In this document: piece after piece, positions 10,849-23,100 of the stretch
Layout of the letters: the number at the start of each line of letters is the position of its first letter
How positions within the stretch are numbered: the first letter of the stretch is position 1
Source of the DNA: Phallusia mammillata
Taxonomy: Eukaryota > Chordata > Ascidiacea > Phlebobranchia > Ascidiidae
Reading direction: 5' to 3'
Assembly: GCA_003260075.1 (NCBI GenBank)
Contig: QLIY01000370.1
Coordinates: 1-64,000, forward strand
DNA length: 64,000 nucleotides
Translations under genes and position numbers: made by a program
Notes under the pieces: generated by a model
Seen by the model: only the letters and a program-made list of their open reading frames with translations
Told to the model about the DNA's origin: nothing
Databases searched by the model: none

Positions 10849-11515
10849 TTAAGTGATTTTCGCCGCAAAATTGTGTAAAAAAATTCACGGTTCGTATCAA
10901 AGGTGTCGTTTTATGCCTTTGCAAGACGTCAAAGAGTTGTGGACTTGGTTTAAGTGATTTTGGTCGTAAAATTCTACACATTTTTTCCGTTCCTATCAAA
11001 AGTGACGTTTTTATAACTTTGCAAGATCCAAAGGAGTTGTGAATTTGAGACAAATTTTATATTTTGACATTCGAAACAACTGATTAAGTCCATATAAGGC
11101 CATCTTTGATCTTAGGTCATTCTATCTCGTTCTACACATAAAGCTAATATTTTGTTAGCAACAGTTAGTACTAAAGATTATAGTTTTTTTATAACCTTGC
11201 CACGGAGCGTATAGGCTTTATAGATTTGATCTCAGTTAAAGGTTTATTCCTTGCCGCTATTTCACGTTGCCTAAGTAGGCAATCTTCATCTCAACAATAA
11301 AGTTGATATTTTTGTAATGTTCGCTGCTGTTTGTACAAAAAATGATGTGTTTGTAACTCAGTTCGACGCCAAGGTTTTGTGGAGTTTATCACCACAACGC
11401 CGCAATTGTAAGGAACTAACATTTAACATTTCGATGTAAAATTCATCTTTGCTTCTTTACCAAGATCATCGTCTTTTATTCTTAATATAAAGTTGATATT
11501 TTGAGAACAGTCTTG
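10849..11515 (+). repeat. Degenerate tandem array
   Basis: Two clear units of about 95-100 bp start GGTTTAAGTGATTTT (10849 and about 10946) and each contain TATCAAARGTGNCGTTTT and CTTTGCAAGA. They are followed by three more diverged blocks ending in ATAAAGYTGATATTTT (about 11138-11160, 11300-11320 and 11488-11505). This looks like an old array with decaying period. Confidence 0.55.
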
Positions 11516-14500
11516 ACTTTTTGAGTAGATTAGTATCAAATTCCGTAGGTGGCAGTTAAACCACCATACTGAACTTATCATGTTGATGGCATTTATCGTC
11601 TAACATTGGTTTGAGTTTTGACGACAAGTATCGTAACTGTGTGTTTCCATGCAACACATAATACAGAAATGGAATAGAAACCATCTTTGTGAACGACCTT
11701 TCGTAAGGTGAGACAATCGAATGTAGCAAACGAACGGCCGGATGTGGTGCCAAACTTATTGCTGTATCCAAATATTTGTTGGAAAAACTTAACGGACGTG
11801 ATTATCTTTTTTACGAGCAGACCTTTAATTTACGATTACATTGATATGTAAGTGTAAAAATAATTCAAATATAGGCGCAGTCAACGTTGCCAGGGGCTAT
11901 GGGGGCCTACCCCTGTAACAATTTAAATTTGCTTGTGTATACGCGTAAGTTGTGTTTTAAACAACTGGTATGAAATCACAACTCCAAACGCACCTCCCAA
12001 AAACATCAAACTTGGAACTGTTTCAAATGAAAATGCGAAAACACATTTTTAACAAATTCACCACCAAACAGGTCTTGATAATGTCTCCTAAACTATCAGC
12101 TAAACTTTTCAAGTACAAATAACTTACAACCAATAACAAGATAGCCAGGTGATAGAGGAGAATTTCACAAAACAGGATTAGAGTCCTTGATCCTCTCAAT
12201 CAAAACCATCGGTCAATGCAAGGGCAACATCTGCTCTCCGATCGCCGCCATCCATCTGCGTTTGGCGACTTTTCGGCTTAATTAGGCTTGATGGACGCAG
12301 AGTTATCTAAGATGCGACGGCACCATTGTAAACACGAAATGGTCAACTTCGTCAATGGACCTCGGAGTTGCCGTAGTGATAATTGTAACAATAGTGTCCT
12401 GGTCTTTTTAAAGCGTAATTCTTAGATTATGGGACATCGTCAGGTCAAAATCAAGTCATTTATAGTCACAAATAACGTAGTCATCTCGGGTACGAAGTTT
12501 ATTCGCAATACTGCTTTGGTCTAGTATTTTGTTATGTAACTTACCTTGAAAACTCACTATTGTTTGTCACTGAGGTGCTGCACAGTCAAAACAGGCTCCA
12601 AATGTTTTTAAAGCTACGCAATACCTTCTTTCCTATTGAGCGTGTAATTGGAAATACACGATCTATAATGTCAGGGGGAGGTTTTATCCCGGAATAAACT
12701 TTGATTTCGCCGCGTTTTCTGCCGATAAAAATACCAACCAAGGTCGCATTGTGCGGCACATAGAAACCAACGACGATAATATTTTACAAAAAATGTGGAC
12801 TATAAACGTTTAGAATAAACCGGTCCACCGCTGGTGGGCGGACGCGACATCGATCATTTTGCCACGTGACACTTTCGTCGCTGCATCATAGGACATTGAC
12901 GGATGGTCTGGACCACCCCAGGCCTGGGTGCGTGTATCGTTGTCACGCAATTAAACCAGGTACCAGTAGTCTGCAGACCGCTAATAGATTTTCCCACCGT
13001 TTTTAGGCCTTTTCTTCAAATGTGCATTGGGAAACACCGATACCAAAAACAAACTTTCTGCTGTTCAGATTGTTTAGTGCGCTTCTTCCATTCAAAGAAT
13101 AGCAAATATTGTAATTTTCTCCGGACCAGCACTTTATGTTGCGGTCACTAAACATCGCTGAAGCCACTTGAACTGTTAAAATTACCGCATCGTGTTTTTA
13201 AAGGACATTTCTGTCGTTTCCGAGTCGCACGCGAACGTAATAAGTAGTAATTATCCCTTACGTAATCTTTACCGTGTTTTGATGTACCTGTCTCAAAATC
13301 TACAACCTTTTTAAATACCAAAACCCATGATTTAGGCTTAGCCTACAGTAGTATTGCGCGTTTTGTAAAATTTTGTCGATGTGACAGTTATACGCTGAAC
13401 GTACGGTGTATGTCAGGGCTCTCCGTATTCAATTACGAATGGAAATTAATCTTGTTTCAGCCTTGTTGACTTGTGTGAAAAATATGGTCCATTAAACTCG
13501 TTTGACCGTAGTAAATTCCAATACACATAGCAAAGGTGCAGCTGCGTTGTTTGATGAAAAACAAAATAGCAAATCAACAAAACAACAAATCTAAATCAAA
13601 AATAGCAAGCCGCAAAGGCCAAATGCCCCGAGAAATACGTCGAACGACCCACGAACAAAAATATTATCTTCTGCCCACACTAAAATTTTTGACACAACAT
13701 TTTTTTGTGCATGGGAGTTGAAATGAGTTCCCGGGTCGGTGGAAGAGCTAAAAACACACTACGCGGGCACGTTCTTTCAGAAAAGGGCCGAACGCGCAGT
13801 ATGACAAATCGACGATTCGCTAAGCCGAGATGCCGTCATTATAAATCGCAGGCTGACCTTGCCAAAGACAGGGTCGTGTTTTGTTTGCCTGGAAACCGTC
13901 GATATGTTCAAGCCGCGGCGGAGCGATTGGCGCTCGCATATAGCCGCAGGGAAACGAAGTTGAACGCGGTAACTCGTTTAATGAGAAACTCTGCTCAAGC
14001 TGAAGGCAACTCCGCGATAAGAACATGAAAATTGTGCACTTGCTTTTCGTCCATTTCGATTTTTTCGAATGTCACGATGTTATCGCCCCTCATAATTTTA
14101 TTGGCCTTATAGCCGTAAGGGCGTATTTTGCCTATCGTGGACAAATTGGGCACACGGTAATGCGCTATTGGCAGAAGGGAAATTGCTTTGGCCGCAAATT
14201 GGTTGGAGCCGAATTTTTGCGTACTTTTTTGGATAAATTGTCATATACAAAGATGTGTTTAAACTGTGTAGCATTTTTTGTGAATTCTATATAAGTGCAG
14301 GCCTGCAGTGAAAATATGCGTAACATCTATTGCAAATAAACCATTAACCGAATATAATGATTTACAAGATGTGGGTCATTTTTTCAGGGTTTAGCAACAA
14401 AAGTAAAAAGTTTTAAGTTAAATTATTTTGGACTTGACAATATTAAATGTTTTAGCCGTTTGTTTTCTTTTCAATATTAATCGTCATTTCTTTGACAAAA

Positions 14501-15542
14501 TCCAACATCTAGTGGCTCAGTTATTTTTGACTTCCTTTGTTTTAAATTCTCGTTTAAGCAAACATCCTCCGCAAATAACAACGTTCCAGGCATCATATCT
14601 TTTTGATTTCTATCTGTTCCACGTGGTCTCTGCATTTGCAAAAATTTTCAAACCAGGGGTGGGTCACTGTGAAGGGCGGACGTCGATGAATGCGCAAGAT
14701 ACGCCATGTCAGGGAAATAAACATGACCGATAGGAGCCCATCACAACAAACACGGAGCATACAGAAGCTCGCAGGGCTAAAAATATCGACGGAAGCAAAT
14801 AAAAGGCTGCTTATCACTAACCGCATTTGGTGATTTGTGTTATTCCGGATACGATGCATGTTATGGTGGTTTAGATCAGTGATCGTCGTTTTATCGTAAA
14901 GGAATGTGCAAAAGACAGGGTTACTTAAAGCGTAACTTGTTTTGGCCAAGTATGAAGACCACATAGGATTGAATCAAGTTTTGCGTTTAAGGTTTACATT
15001 ATCGAGGCGATTTTATATTTGCGAGTTTTAGAAGCCTTGGAAACATGTTCAATTTTGACTGGTTCATTTTTTCACTAAAATAGATATCTTAAACAGTTCT
15101 GCCTAAAACCTGCATACAATAAACATTTCTGTCAAACACATTGTAAAAAGATTTATAAAAAAGCATTGACTAATTCATAGCTAAACTTAAGCCCACTGGC
15201 CAGCGATTTAGTCTTGAGTGGCTCCACGCCTATTAGCACGAGCATCACGGCTCAAAAACAAAATGGCGGCAGTTCTCGGGCGTTGTTTTGTCAACAATCG
15301 CAACGGAGGCCGCCGAACGCGGTACCAGGGTACCACCAGGCTTAATCCACTGATCGTTCTTTACAGTATTGCCTGACAGGGCGAGTGCCAAGGCAACTTG
15401 CTGCCTGACATAGAAATGGATTTTGGGACGCTTGCTCAAAGCATGACATCTGCTGTGTTTTATGCCGTGACGTTGGATACATGGTGAGTCATTTTTAGCT
15501 CCGTTAGGTGACGTTTTTAGGCGATGTGGAATTTATAGGAAC
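11516..15542. other. No gene seen
   Basis: No frame here has domain-like composition, paired splice sites or family resemblance. The longest, at 13705-14028 on the + strand, is arginine-rich with no recognisable motif and is probably chance. Confidence 0.45.
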
Positions 15543-15589
15543 GTATACTGTGTGTGAGAAAAAAAAAAAAAAGGTATACTGTGTGTGAG
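15543..15589 (+). repeat. 16 bp direct repeat around a 14-base A-run
   Basis: GTATACTGTGTGTGAG occurs at 15543-15558 and 15574-15589, separated by 14 A and one G. It has the same geometry as the G-run duplications but with A, so it could be a true slippage product or another contig joint. Confidence 0.6.
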
Positions 15590-15897
15590 GTAATATTTGA
15601 TTACTGTAATTTGTGTTTGTATATTTTGGTTTACTTTACTATGTTTGTGTTCAAAGCGAGGTGCTAAGCAATAGCGTAATGTGTAGAAATAAACGTGTAT
15701 TGGGTTTGAATAAATATGGTACGCCCGAAGAACAGATAACCTTTATTTAAATATTTTGGTTCATTTTCAACAAAAATGCTTTGTTTTTGCTTGGAGCAAA
15801 CTGTTATGGCCGTATTTTTGCAGTCTAAAGTCATCTGAGAACGTAACTATGGCAATGTTATGTGTTGATGTTTACTGTATAATTTTAGCGATGTAAA

Positions 15898-15935
15898 TAA
15901 GGTGTTTAGTACGTTAACCCGTACTAAACACCTTA
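15898..15935. repeat. Perfect 16 bp-stem hairpin, 6-base loop
   Basis: TAAGGTGTTTAGTACG (15898-15913) is followed by the loop TTAACC and its exact complement (15920-15935). A cytosine-rich stretch follows (CAAACCCC, TTAACCCC, CCCCGCCC). There is no adjacent coding sequence. It is probably a small fold-back element, but a structured RNA cannot be excluded. Confidence 0.75.
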
Positions 15936-17315
15936 CCCTTATTTCAAACCCCTATTTTACTTAACCCCACGTTTAACCCCGCCCAAAATAGTTGTATTTT
16001 CCGCCGAATAGCTTGCTTTATGTTTTGATCATCTTACAACAAAGAAGTAATAGTGATGTAATAGATAAAAGGTGATGTCATTACATTACATCCGGCGACT
16101 TTGAGCTGCACAATCGCTGCATCAGCGAAACATTTATTTCCAAAACGGAGTTGATTCGAGTTTTGCGGCGAATCGGAAGCACATTTTAGCCCGACGGATT
16201 AACGACGCTTATTTGAAACAACGCCTATGTATAGTTAATACGGGGATCACCCGAACCACCTAGAACGACGGGTTAAGACTTAGTCTGCTTATCAAAAACA
16301 AACAAGTTCGATTAAATACCTTCTCCACGTAACCAAAATATATTTTGCATCCGTGCCTATATACTATAGTAATAGGACTTAAGATTTACCTGCAAAACTA
16401 TATAAAGCAAGATTATTGATTAAATATTTTGATAAGGTTTACTTTGTTTTCAAAAACTCCTTTATGGACGACGCATGATATTTCGATTAATTTAAACAAA
16501 CTTTTGATGAGTGTCAACTGAAAAGTATCTATAAAAACGTGGTTTTAACAAAAAGGAAGTGGTTCAAATAGTCGGTGGACTTTAGAATTTGTTTGGAAAT
16601 CGAAAGTTTGGGTTGCAAATAGCCACAAATTCCTACCAGTCACAACACATCAACATTAGGAATCACAAAATCCAGTTGTGTAGTCAACACAGTCAAGCGC
16701 CGCATAAAATGGACCAGGCGGCTCATAAAACTGCGCTTGGACGAAACTCGAAAGCAGGTAAACAAAGGCAACTAAAATCTGCTTACTGTGGTCACTGGTA
16801 CCATGGCATCGTAGAGACGACCTTCTCGGCTTGTAGGTTGTCAAGGGCGGGGTCCAACCATCCTGTGGAGGCTTAAGGCGGCCTTGCGAAGTGTTTGTGG
16901 CAAAACGGAGTAGTGTGTTTGGTTGTTGTTTGTCAACGTTTAAGAGTATTAGCAAATAGTTTGGCAACCGGTAGGATATGGGTTGGAAAAAAGTAGTGGA
17001 GTAAATCCGAACAAGGTACCGTAGAACCCGGAGTAAAAAAAAACAACGTTGGCCATAAAAAAATAATTTAAACTATGTTTCTGTTGAAGAGTGTGTTATT
17101 CAACCACTCAGTTGTTGGGGGTACTACAGGCTAATCATGAACAACATTAGTGTAAGATTTTACGTTATTTTTTAACGTATGGTCGACGTAACAAGTTTTT
17201 TTTTTTAATTAACCAGTAAAATACCGCCGAACGCGTTTTATAGAATTAAAACAAAGGGAAAAACTAGCTTCGTTTTTGCTATACAATACCTTCAAACGCG
17301 TTTGGACCACAGTTG
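15936..17315. other. No gene seen
   Basis: This is AT-rich sequence with no supported exon, terminal inverted repeat or homopolymer joint. Confidence 0.45.
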
Positions 17316-17553
17316 AAGTTGTTTACTCTATAAACAGTAGTTTGACAAATCTGTAGGGTTGCCGCTAAACACAATAACTTTTGGCAGAGAAAAAATTGCA
17401 CCTAAAAACAGCAGAGCAGCAAAGGGGGGGGGGGGAAGTTGTTTACTCAATAAACAGCAATTTGACAATTCTGCAGGGTTGGTGCTAAAAACAACAACTT
17501 TTGGCAGAGAAAAAATTGCACCTAAAAACAGCAGAGCAGCAAAGGGGGGGGGG
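17316..17553 (+). repeat. Near-duplicate pair, both copies ended by G-runs
   Basis: 17316-17424 and 17436-17544 share GAAGTTGTTTACTC to AGCAGAGCAGCAAAG. G-runs lie at 17424-17435 and 17544-17553. Neither copy continues into a third, as if two allelic contig ends were placed side by side. Confidence 0.7.
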
Positions 17554-17981
17554 TGTTGGGTGAAAAAAGCGTTGCGATGTTACAGTTTGGAGTCTTTTCA
17601 GTTTTGTCGCATAAAACAGAAAAAAGCGGGGGGGGGGATTCGCCGGCAAAACTCCTCTTCCATTTAGGTTTCGCCGTGAGAACAATTTCGTTCGTTGTGA
17701 GAAATCTCCCAGTGCATCCTGGATCAGGTCTGAGTCAAAATATATTTTCGGCGCGTAACCGTTTTTATGTTCGGCCGCTGGACCGTGGGGCCAAGCTTAT
17801 CTTTACTGTAAACAAACACATCCAATGGCGACAGTGCGGTAAACGGAAAAGGGCATTTTGTTCGTTTTCTTGATTTCGTGAACTTTTTGTAGGTTGTTGT
17901 AATAAGTTGTTGTGTGAAAAAAGCCTTGCGATATTACAGTTTGGAGTCTTTTCAGTTTTGTCGCATAAAACAGAAAAAAGC
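17554..17981 (+). repeat. Near-duplicate 74 bp blocks, separated
   Basis: 17554-17627 recurs at about 17908-17981 (GTGTGAAAAAAGC to ACAGAAAAAAGC). The first copy ends in a G-run (17628-17637). The 270 bp between (17638-17907) is single-copy. This fits an allelic contig fragment placed upstream of its full-length partner. Confidence 0.65.
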
Positions 17982-18032
17982 CTACTTCTGGACAAATAAA
18001 TAGATTGTGATGGTGAAATATTTCGGATAAAT

Positions 18033-18213
18033 ATAGTGTTTAATTGAGAATGCCAATTAGTAATCGTTGTTTGTTTATTCGATAATTCAGCAATAAGTAA
18101 AACAAATCACTGATCATGGGGGGGGGGCATAGTGTTTAATTGAGAATGCTAATTAGAAATCGTTTTTTGTTTATTCGATAATTCAGCAATAAGTAAAACA
18201 AATCACTGATCAT
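18033..18213 (+). repeat. Near-duplicate pair across a G-run (85 bp each)
   Basis: 18033-18117 and 18129-18213 (ATAGTGTTTAATTGAGAATG to CACTGATCAT) differ at a few bases. The G-run is 18118-18127. Confidence 0.75.
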
Positions 18214-19928
18214 TGCATTAGCATTTGTTGAAACGTTTGTTGATAGTTACGTAGTTACGTTTTTATCAAAGTATAAAAACACATCGCTATAAATGTTTTC
18301 TGATATTTAATCAAAACACAAATGTATTTACTATGATTTTCATGAAATCTGATTTGTAAAATAAGAAACGTCTAAACATCATAACTCAAATCTCAAAAAA
18401 CGCATCAACCGAAAAAAATACGTCGTAAATCAAGATAACGTTGCCAAACCTTCTCTTGGTTACACCGTGACCGTTTTTGGTCAGCTACCAACTTAGGTGT
18501 CCAGTTTGCCGAAATATGACCTCATCACAATTGTGGGTGGCCGCGAAACTTAAGACTGACCAGGCAATTGTATAGGACATACCAAATTGCCGATTACGTC
18601 AGCGCTTATGTCACAATCGACGGTCATTACTGTAGCGAGATAATACTGCCGCCCCAGCTGTGGAAAGCGTAATTGACGTATTATGTCGGCGCACCCCAAA
18701 TAGGAGTTTCTCATTGAAACGAGCAAAAACCTTAGCTGATTTCGCTTCAGTTTTTGGTGTTTCTCGTTATTTTAGACACAGTTGTATCACACATCGTATG
18801 GATACCAAGCAAAAAAATTACCGTTTTTTTAGTATGGTGTGTACTATTCTGACATAAAGTAGGAAAAGAATACTGTTTTTACAAAGATCAACTTGTCTCG
18901 CTGACTGACGGGCTAGTTACACCCCACGTCCCCCACCCCTATTCTATCCCGACCCTGGCTACAGTGTTAATGATAGTCCACTTGTTAAGCGTGTAATATA
19001 AGATATAAGGTGTATTTTGTATTTTTGTTTCACCAGGCTCGTAAACAACAGCTCTTTGTTCAGGAATCATGCCTCGAAGAACAGAAATTTGTTCGCGAGC
19101 AAATCAAACCTGTGAAGAAAAGTTTTTCTTTTTCAACATAACAAGTTGCAACAGCTTGGAATTTGTGCAATGTTTATCAAAGTAACGAAACAATTAGATT
19201 TACACTTTTACACTTTTTCCTACTATTTTTACTTTCGAGTAGAGTTAGGCACTTACATCCATATTCGAATTCTATTGTATCGAGAAACAAGTCTAGCTTT
19301 CTACGTCGCGGGTGGCAATTCCGGGGAAGTACCTCTTGTATCACTTTGTCTCTACTTTTTCATGTGTCCTCGATTAGGCACGGGTTTAGGCAGGTGCCTT
19401 TGCGTTAGTCAGGTCTTATTAGCGAATCTCGAAACCAACACAGCTGTGCGCTTCGGCCATTACCCGGCCAAGCGGAACCAATGTCAGGAAATCAATTCTA
19501 TGCCACAATTTATCACAACCACGAACTCCCATGCCCTTTCGCTGTGTCACTTCTTGAAACATACCTTTCTGATGCGTCATGAATGAATATTGCTGACGAC
19601 ATTTGGTAAAAGGAAGATTTAATCGAGTAGTTGGGTTTCTGGTTGTGTGGATAATTATTTAAGAAAACGAAACAAGTAAGTTTTGTGGGGGGAAAAACAA
19701 AAATGTGAATCAAAAATTACGGTATTGAATGTACTAAACAAAAAGATACAAGCCAGTGTTTGCCGACGTTTCGTCAGTTTCTTCTGATGGTTTTATTTCA
19801 CCTGGCGATGACAAAAGAAACTGTTAAAACGCCCTGATGTTTTACACACAAATACTGGCATGCTTCTTTTTGCTTAGAACATTTAGAACCGTAGGATAAA
19901 ATATACAAGTTATAATACAAGTTATAAG
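18214..19928. other. Mostly featureless, one possible exon
   Basis: Apart from the weak exon candidate at 19037-19141, I see only short unsupported frames. A CCGACGTTTCGTC word near 19757 resembles GACGTCGAAACGTCGG near 40668, possibly fragments of one repeat family. Confidence 0.4.
19037..19141 (+). CDS. Possible terminal exon of an unidentified gene
   Basis: A good 3' splice signal (TATTTTTGTTTCACCAG) ends at 19036. It is followed by a 34-codon frame beginning ARKQQLFVQESC and ending in a stop at 19139-19141. The peptide is rich in Q, E and K, as in real coiled or basic tails. I see no upstream exon, and a 105-base open frame is not rare by chance. I do not recognise a family, so treat it as a weak candidate only. 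Confidence 0.18.
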   Translation, partial: ARKQQLFVQESCLEEQKFVREQIKPVKKSFSFST

Positions 19929-20142
19929 TTAGAGCAAGATGCAAAAAACAATGAATTTCGAGGTTAACAGCACTTTTGTAGTTCAATGAACCAGCTTAAC
20001 CAGTCATCGTGTCCCGAAATGTGACTCTGGGGGGGGGGGTTAGAGCAAGATGCAAAAAAACAATGAATTTCGAGGTTAACAGCACTTTTGTTGTTCAATG
20101 AACCAGCTTAACCAGTCATCGTGTCCCGAAATGTGACTCTGG
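19929..20142 (+). repeat. Near-duplicate pair across a G-run (about 101 bp each)
   Basis: 19929-20029 and 20040-20142 (TTAGAGCAAGATGC to AATGTGACTCTGG) flank G at 20029-20039. Only the second continues into ACTTGTAC. Confidence 0.75.
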
Positions 20143-23100
20143 ACTTGTACAAAATAGAAAATCTCCAGTACTTGTTGAGAATTTTTTTAGGGAACTTTTG
20201 TCTGGCGGAAAAAAGATTGCTAATCTCACGATTTAGGCATTAGCCGGCCTCCTAACCACATGTTACAGTCGCTACGGCCATTTTCTTCCAAACCATCAGT
20301 TTACAAACAATGCACCGGTTCTCGACACCCATGCGCGGCAGCCAATAAGAACAAGGTACACCATCACGTGATATCGCCGATCCTAAACCTTGGAAAGAGA
20401 CTGAGACGTTTCGTCACCAACCGTTTCGGAACAGTCGCGCCAAGGTTAAGTATAGGAACGAGAGTTAAATTTGTGCCGGGTATATTAATGCTTCGACCCG
20501 AGCAGGTCAATGTCATAACGCAGATAATATTGTGAGGCAATATAGGAATGGTTCCAGTTGTTTTAACACAAAAAATTGGTTAATAAATTCTAATGCGGTA
20601 TTGGGAATTCGCAGAAAAGGGTGGTTAGTTACATGAATGTGCTTTATTTTCCAATAGTTTTTAGAATGAAGTTGTGTAGAAAAGAGGTAAAAATGTTAAT
20701 CTTGTTATACGTTTCATAAATATTTTGCTTTTTAGCTGTATTGTCATACCTAATATAAACGATATGCTTACAAAGTTGGAAACAAAATTCGCAGTTTAAT
20801 GAACTCTATCACAAAGCAGACAAGCCTGTTTCAAAATTTCGAAAATTCATTTGAAGGAAAAGACGTTTTGGAAAAGTTGTACTTAAAAAGGTTTGCTAAG
20901 TAAATTTCATGCTAAGTTCAGTGCGATTTTGGACACTTAAAATTGCAGTAAATAAGTTATATGTTAGTGGATAGAAACAAGATTCCATGTATTTTTACAA
21001 GGTCGATTCGCAAGTGGTTTTGCGTTTCAAATTCGGCATAAGGCCTGGTATTGCCGTCATTGGTCATTATTGTATCTGGAGATAACGATTCGAAATCTGA
21101 TAAATATCGATTTTTATTGTTTTCTCCTTTAGACGTTGCAGCCATACTTTATCTTTAAATTGTCTCTTTACTCCCACAATAAATGTCAACGGTTTTAGGA
21201 GTAGCATTTTGTTAGTTATTTTAATATTTTTTTTGTTTTTTTGCTAAACCTTTGTTTCTTTTTCCTGTCTATTAGTCCTGATTTTGGAAAAAGCCTCAGC
21301 TTTGTAATGGATATACAACAAACCAAAATTTTTACAAAAGTCATGAGAAAATTTGTCGGTATGCTTTCCTATTTCCAAAAAAACGTATAACGCATCAGGC
21401 ATCAACAGAAAGCATGTTCTTGCACCTTTTAAATAAGACGAGTTACCTCTGCGCATAAATATAAAATGGCATTCCTATGCAACCACAATTGCCTGCAAAT
21501 CTAATTAAAACTAAATCAGGGAGAACCGGTAACGGAAATTATAATACTGCAGGCGATAAGTTGCTGTTACCTTTCCACGTCGCCGGCGCGGAAGGAAAAG
21601 ATTCACGGTTCCTTCACGCCGATTTTCATTAGCGAGGGGCAATGAGTTTCTTTGTCGATGCGCCAAAGCCGATTCGTGCTGGTCTAAAAGGCACAAGTGT
21701 GAATGGACACGGCAGCAAGAGAGATTGCCAGGTAGCCGCCGCACTTTCATCGTTGCAAATCCCTTTTGGCTGATCCCAAGTAATTGCAAGTCAAGGGTCG
21801 AAGCTGGTGTGTTTTTCGGCCGCCCAATACCTGTTTTACACGCGCTGTTGATAAATGTTAGCCCCGCACCGCCCTTTTATTAGCAAACGCCGCAGTATAA
21901 GCCGCTTGGCACTAAGAAGGTAAAATTTTGTTTTCGGCGTTAAGATTGTTATCGAATTCCAACAACGTCCTGCGTTGCCATGGTTTGCGGCAAAAAGAAA
22001 AATGTTGTCACATTCAAGACTGAGTACAACTCGTTACGTAACTGCGGCTTTATAAGCGTTTAATAAGCTTAGATGAAAAGATAGAAATTACATTCATGTT
22101 TGCAATCATATGGTGTTTTATTTACGTTTCGTTATTTATTTGTCTATACACCAATCCAATACATTGAAATAATAGTCATCAACAAATACTGGACAAAACG
22201 TCCAACGATATCCATCCACATTTCGGTTTACTCTTGGCAAAAATATTGAAAGAAAATCGTTACTAGTGTAAAATATAAAAATCAGAAGCAAGTAACAAAA
22301 TCTAGGCAGTTTATCGGCAGTCACGCGACCATTGGATGATCATTTTACGAGGCTCATTACAAGTCAAGTTACAGCGTTAATAGAGCCATAAACGATTGTG
22401 CGCAATTTGCTGCACGGGGCGCACAAAATGGCGCCAGAACGCAGAAACCCTTTTCTTTCGACTGCAAGTCCGTCGCACAAACGCGCCGCGAGCGGTATTG
22501 CATTTCAAAAGCAGGTAATATGAAACCCGAAATGTTCGAGTCCAAATCAGCGAACATTTTGGCCCCTAGTGAATGGAGAAACAAAGTGTAAATAGTATAT
22601 TTATGTTCAAATTTTACGATAAGGACCAGCAACTATGTAACGTAGAGAACTGTTGCGCATACTTTACATGGCTGCGTTAAGGCATCTTCAGCACATTTTG
22701 GCGTGAAAACAAGGGTTTGAAGGGAGGATCGTGCATTGGTGATATACAGCAGCGTTCAGCGGTCTTTGAGAAAAAGTGGGAGTGGTAAAGAGCAGTAGAA
22801 TGAGCTGGTTTGATTGACAGGAGGCGAATGCTGGCGGCGAGGGATTAGAGTTAAACGAGAAAGTCGCCGTCGCTGTTGTCGTGGTTCGGCTTCTTCTTCG
22901 AAAGTTGCCCGGTAGAAGGGACAGCACTGTCAGTTGCGCTGGGCGAGCCACTGGCGCACCTTGATCACTAGGATCACTTCACCGATAGAAGACAAAGCTA
23001 GTTGTCGGTGAAAAGGTGTATTGGGACTGTTTTGATATCTTGTTGCCGATTTGGCTTTAGTTTTTCTATATAGGTGTTGATGACTAGTAATATAAAAAGA

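Noticed and set aside
13705-14028. 107-codon arginine-rich + strand frame
   Set aside because: No recognisable domain, no splice partners, and an overlapping - strand frame of similar quality.
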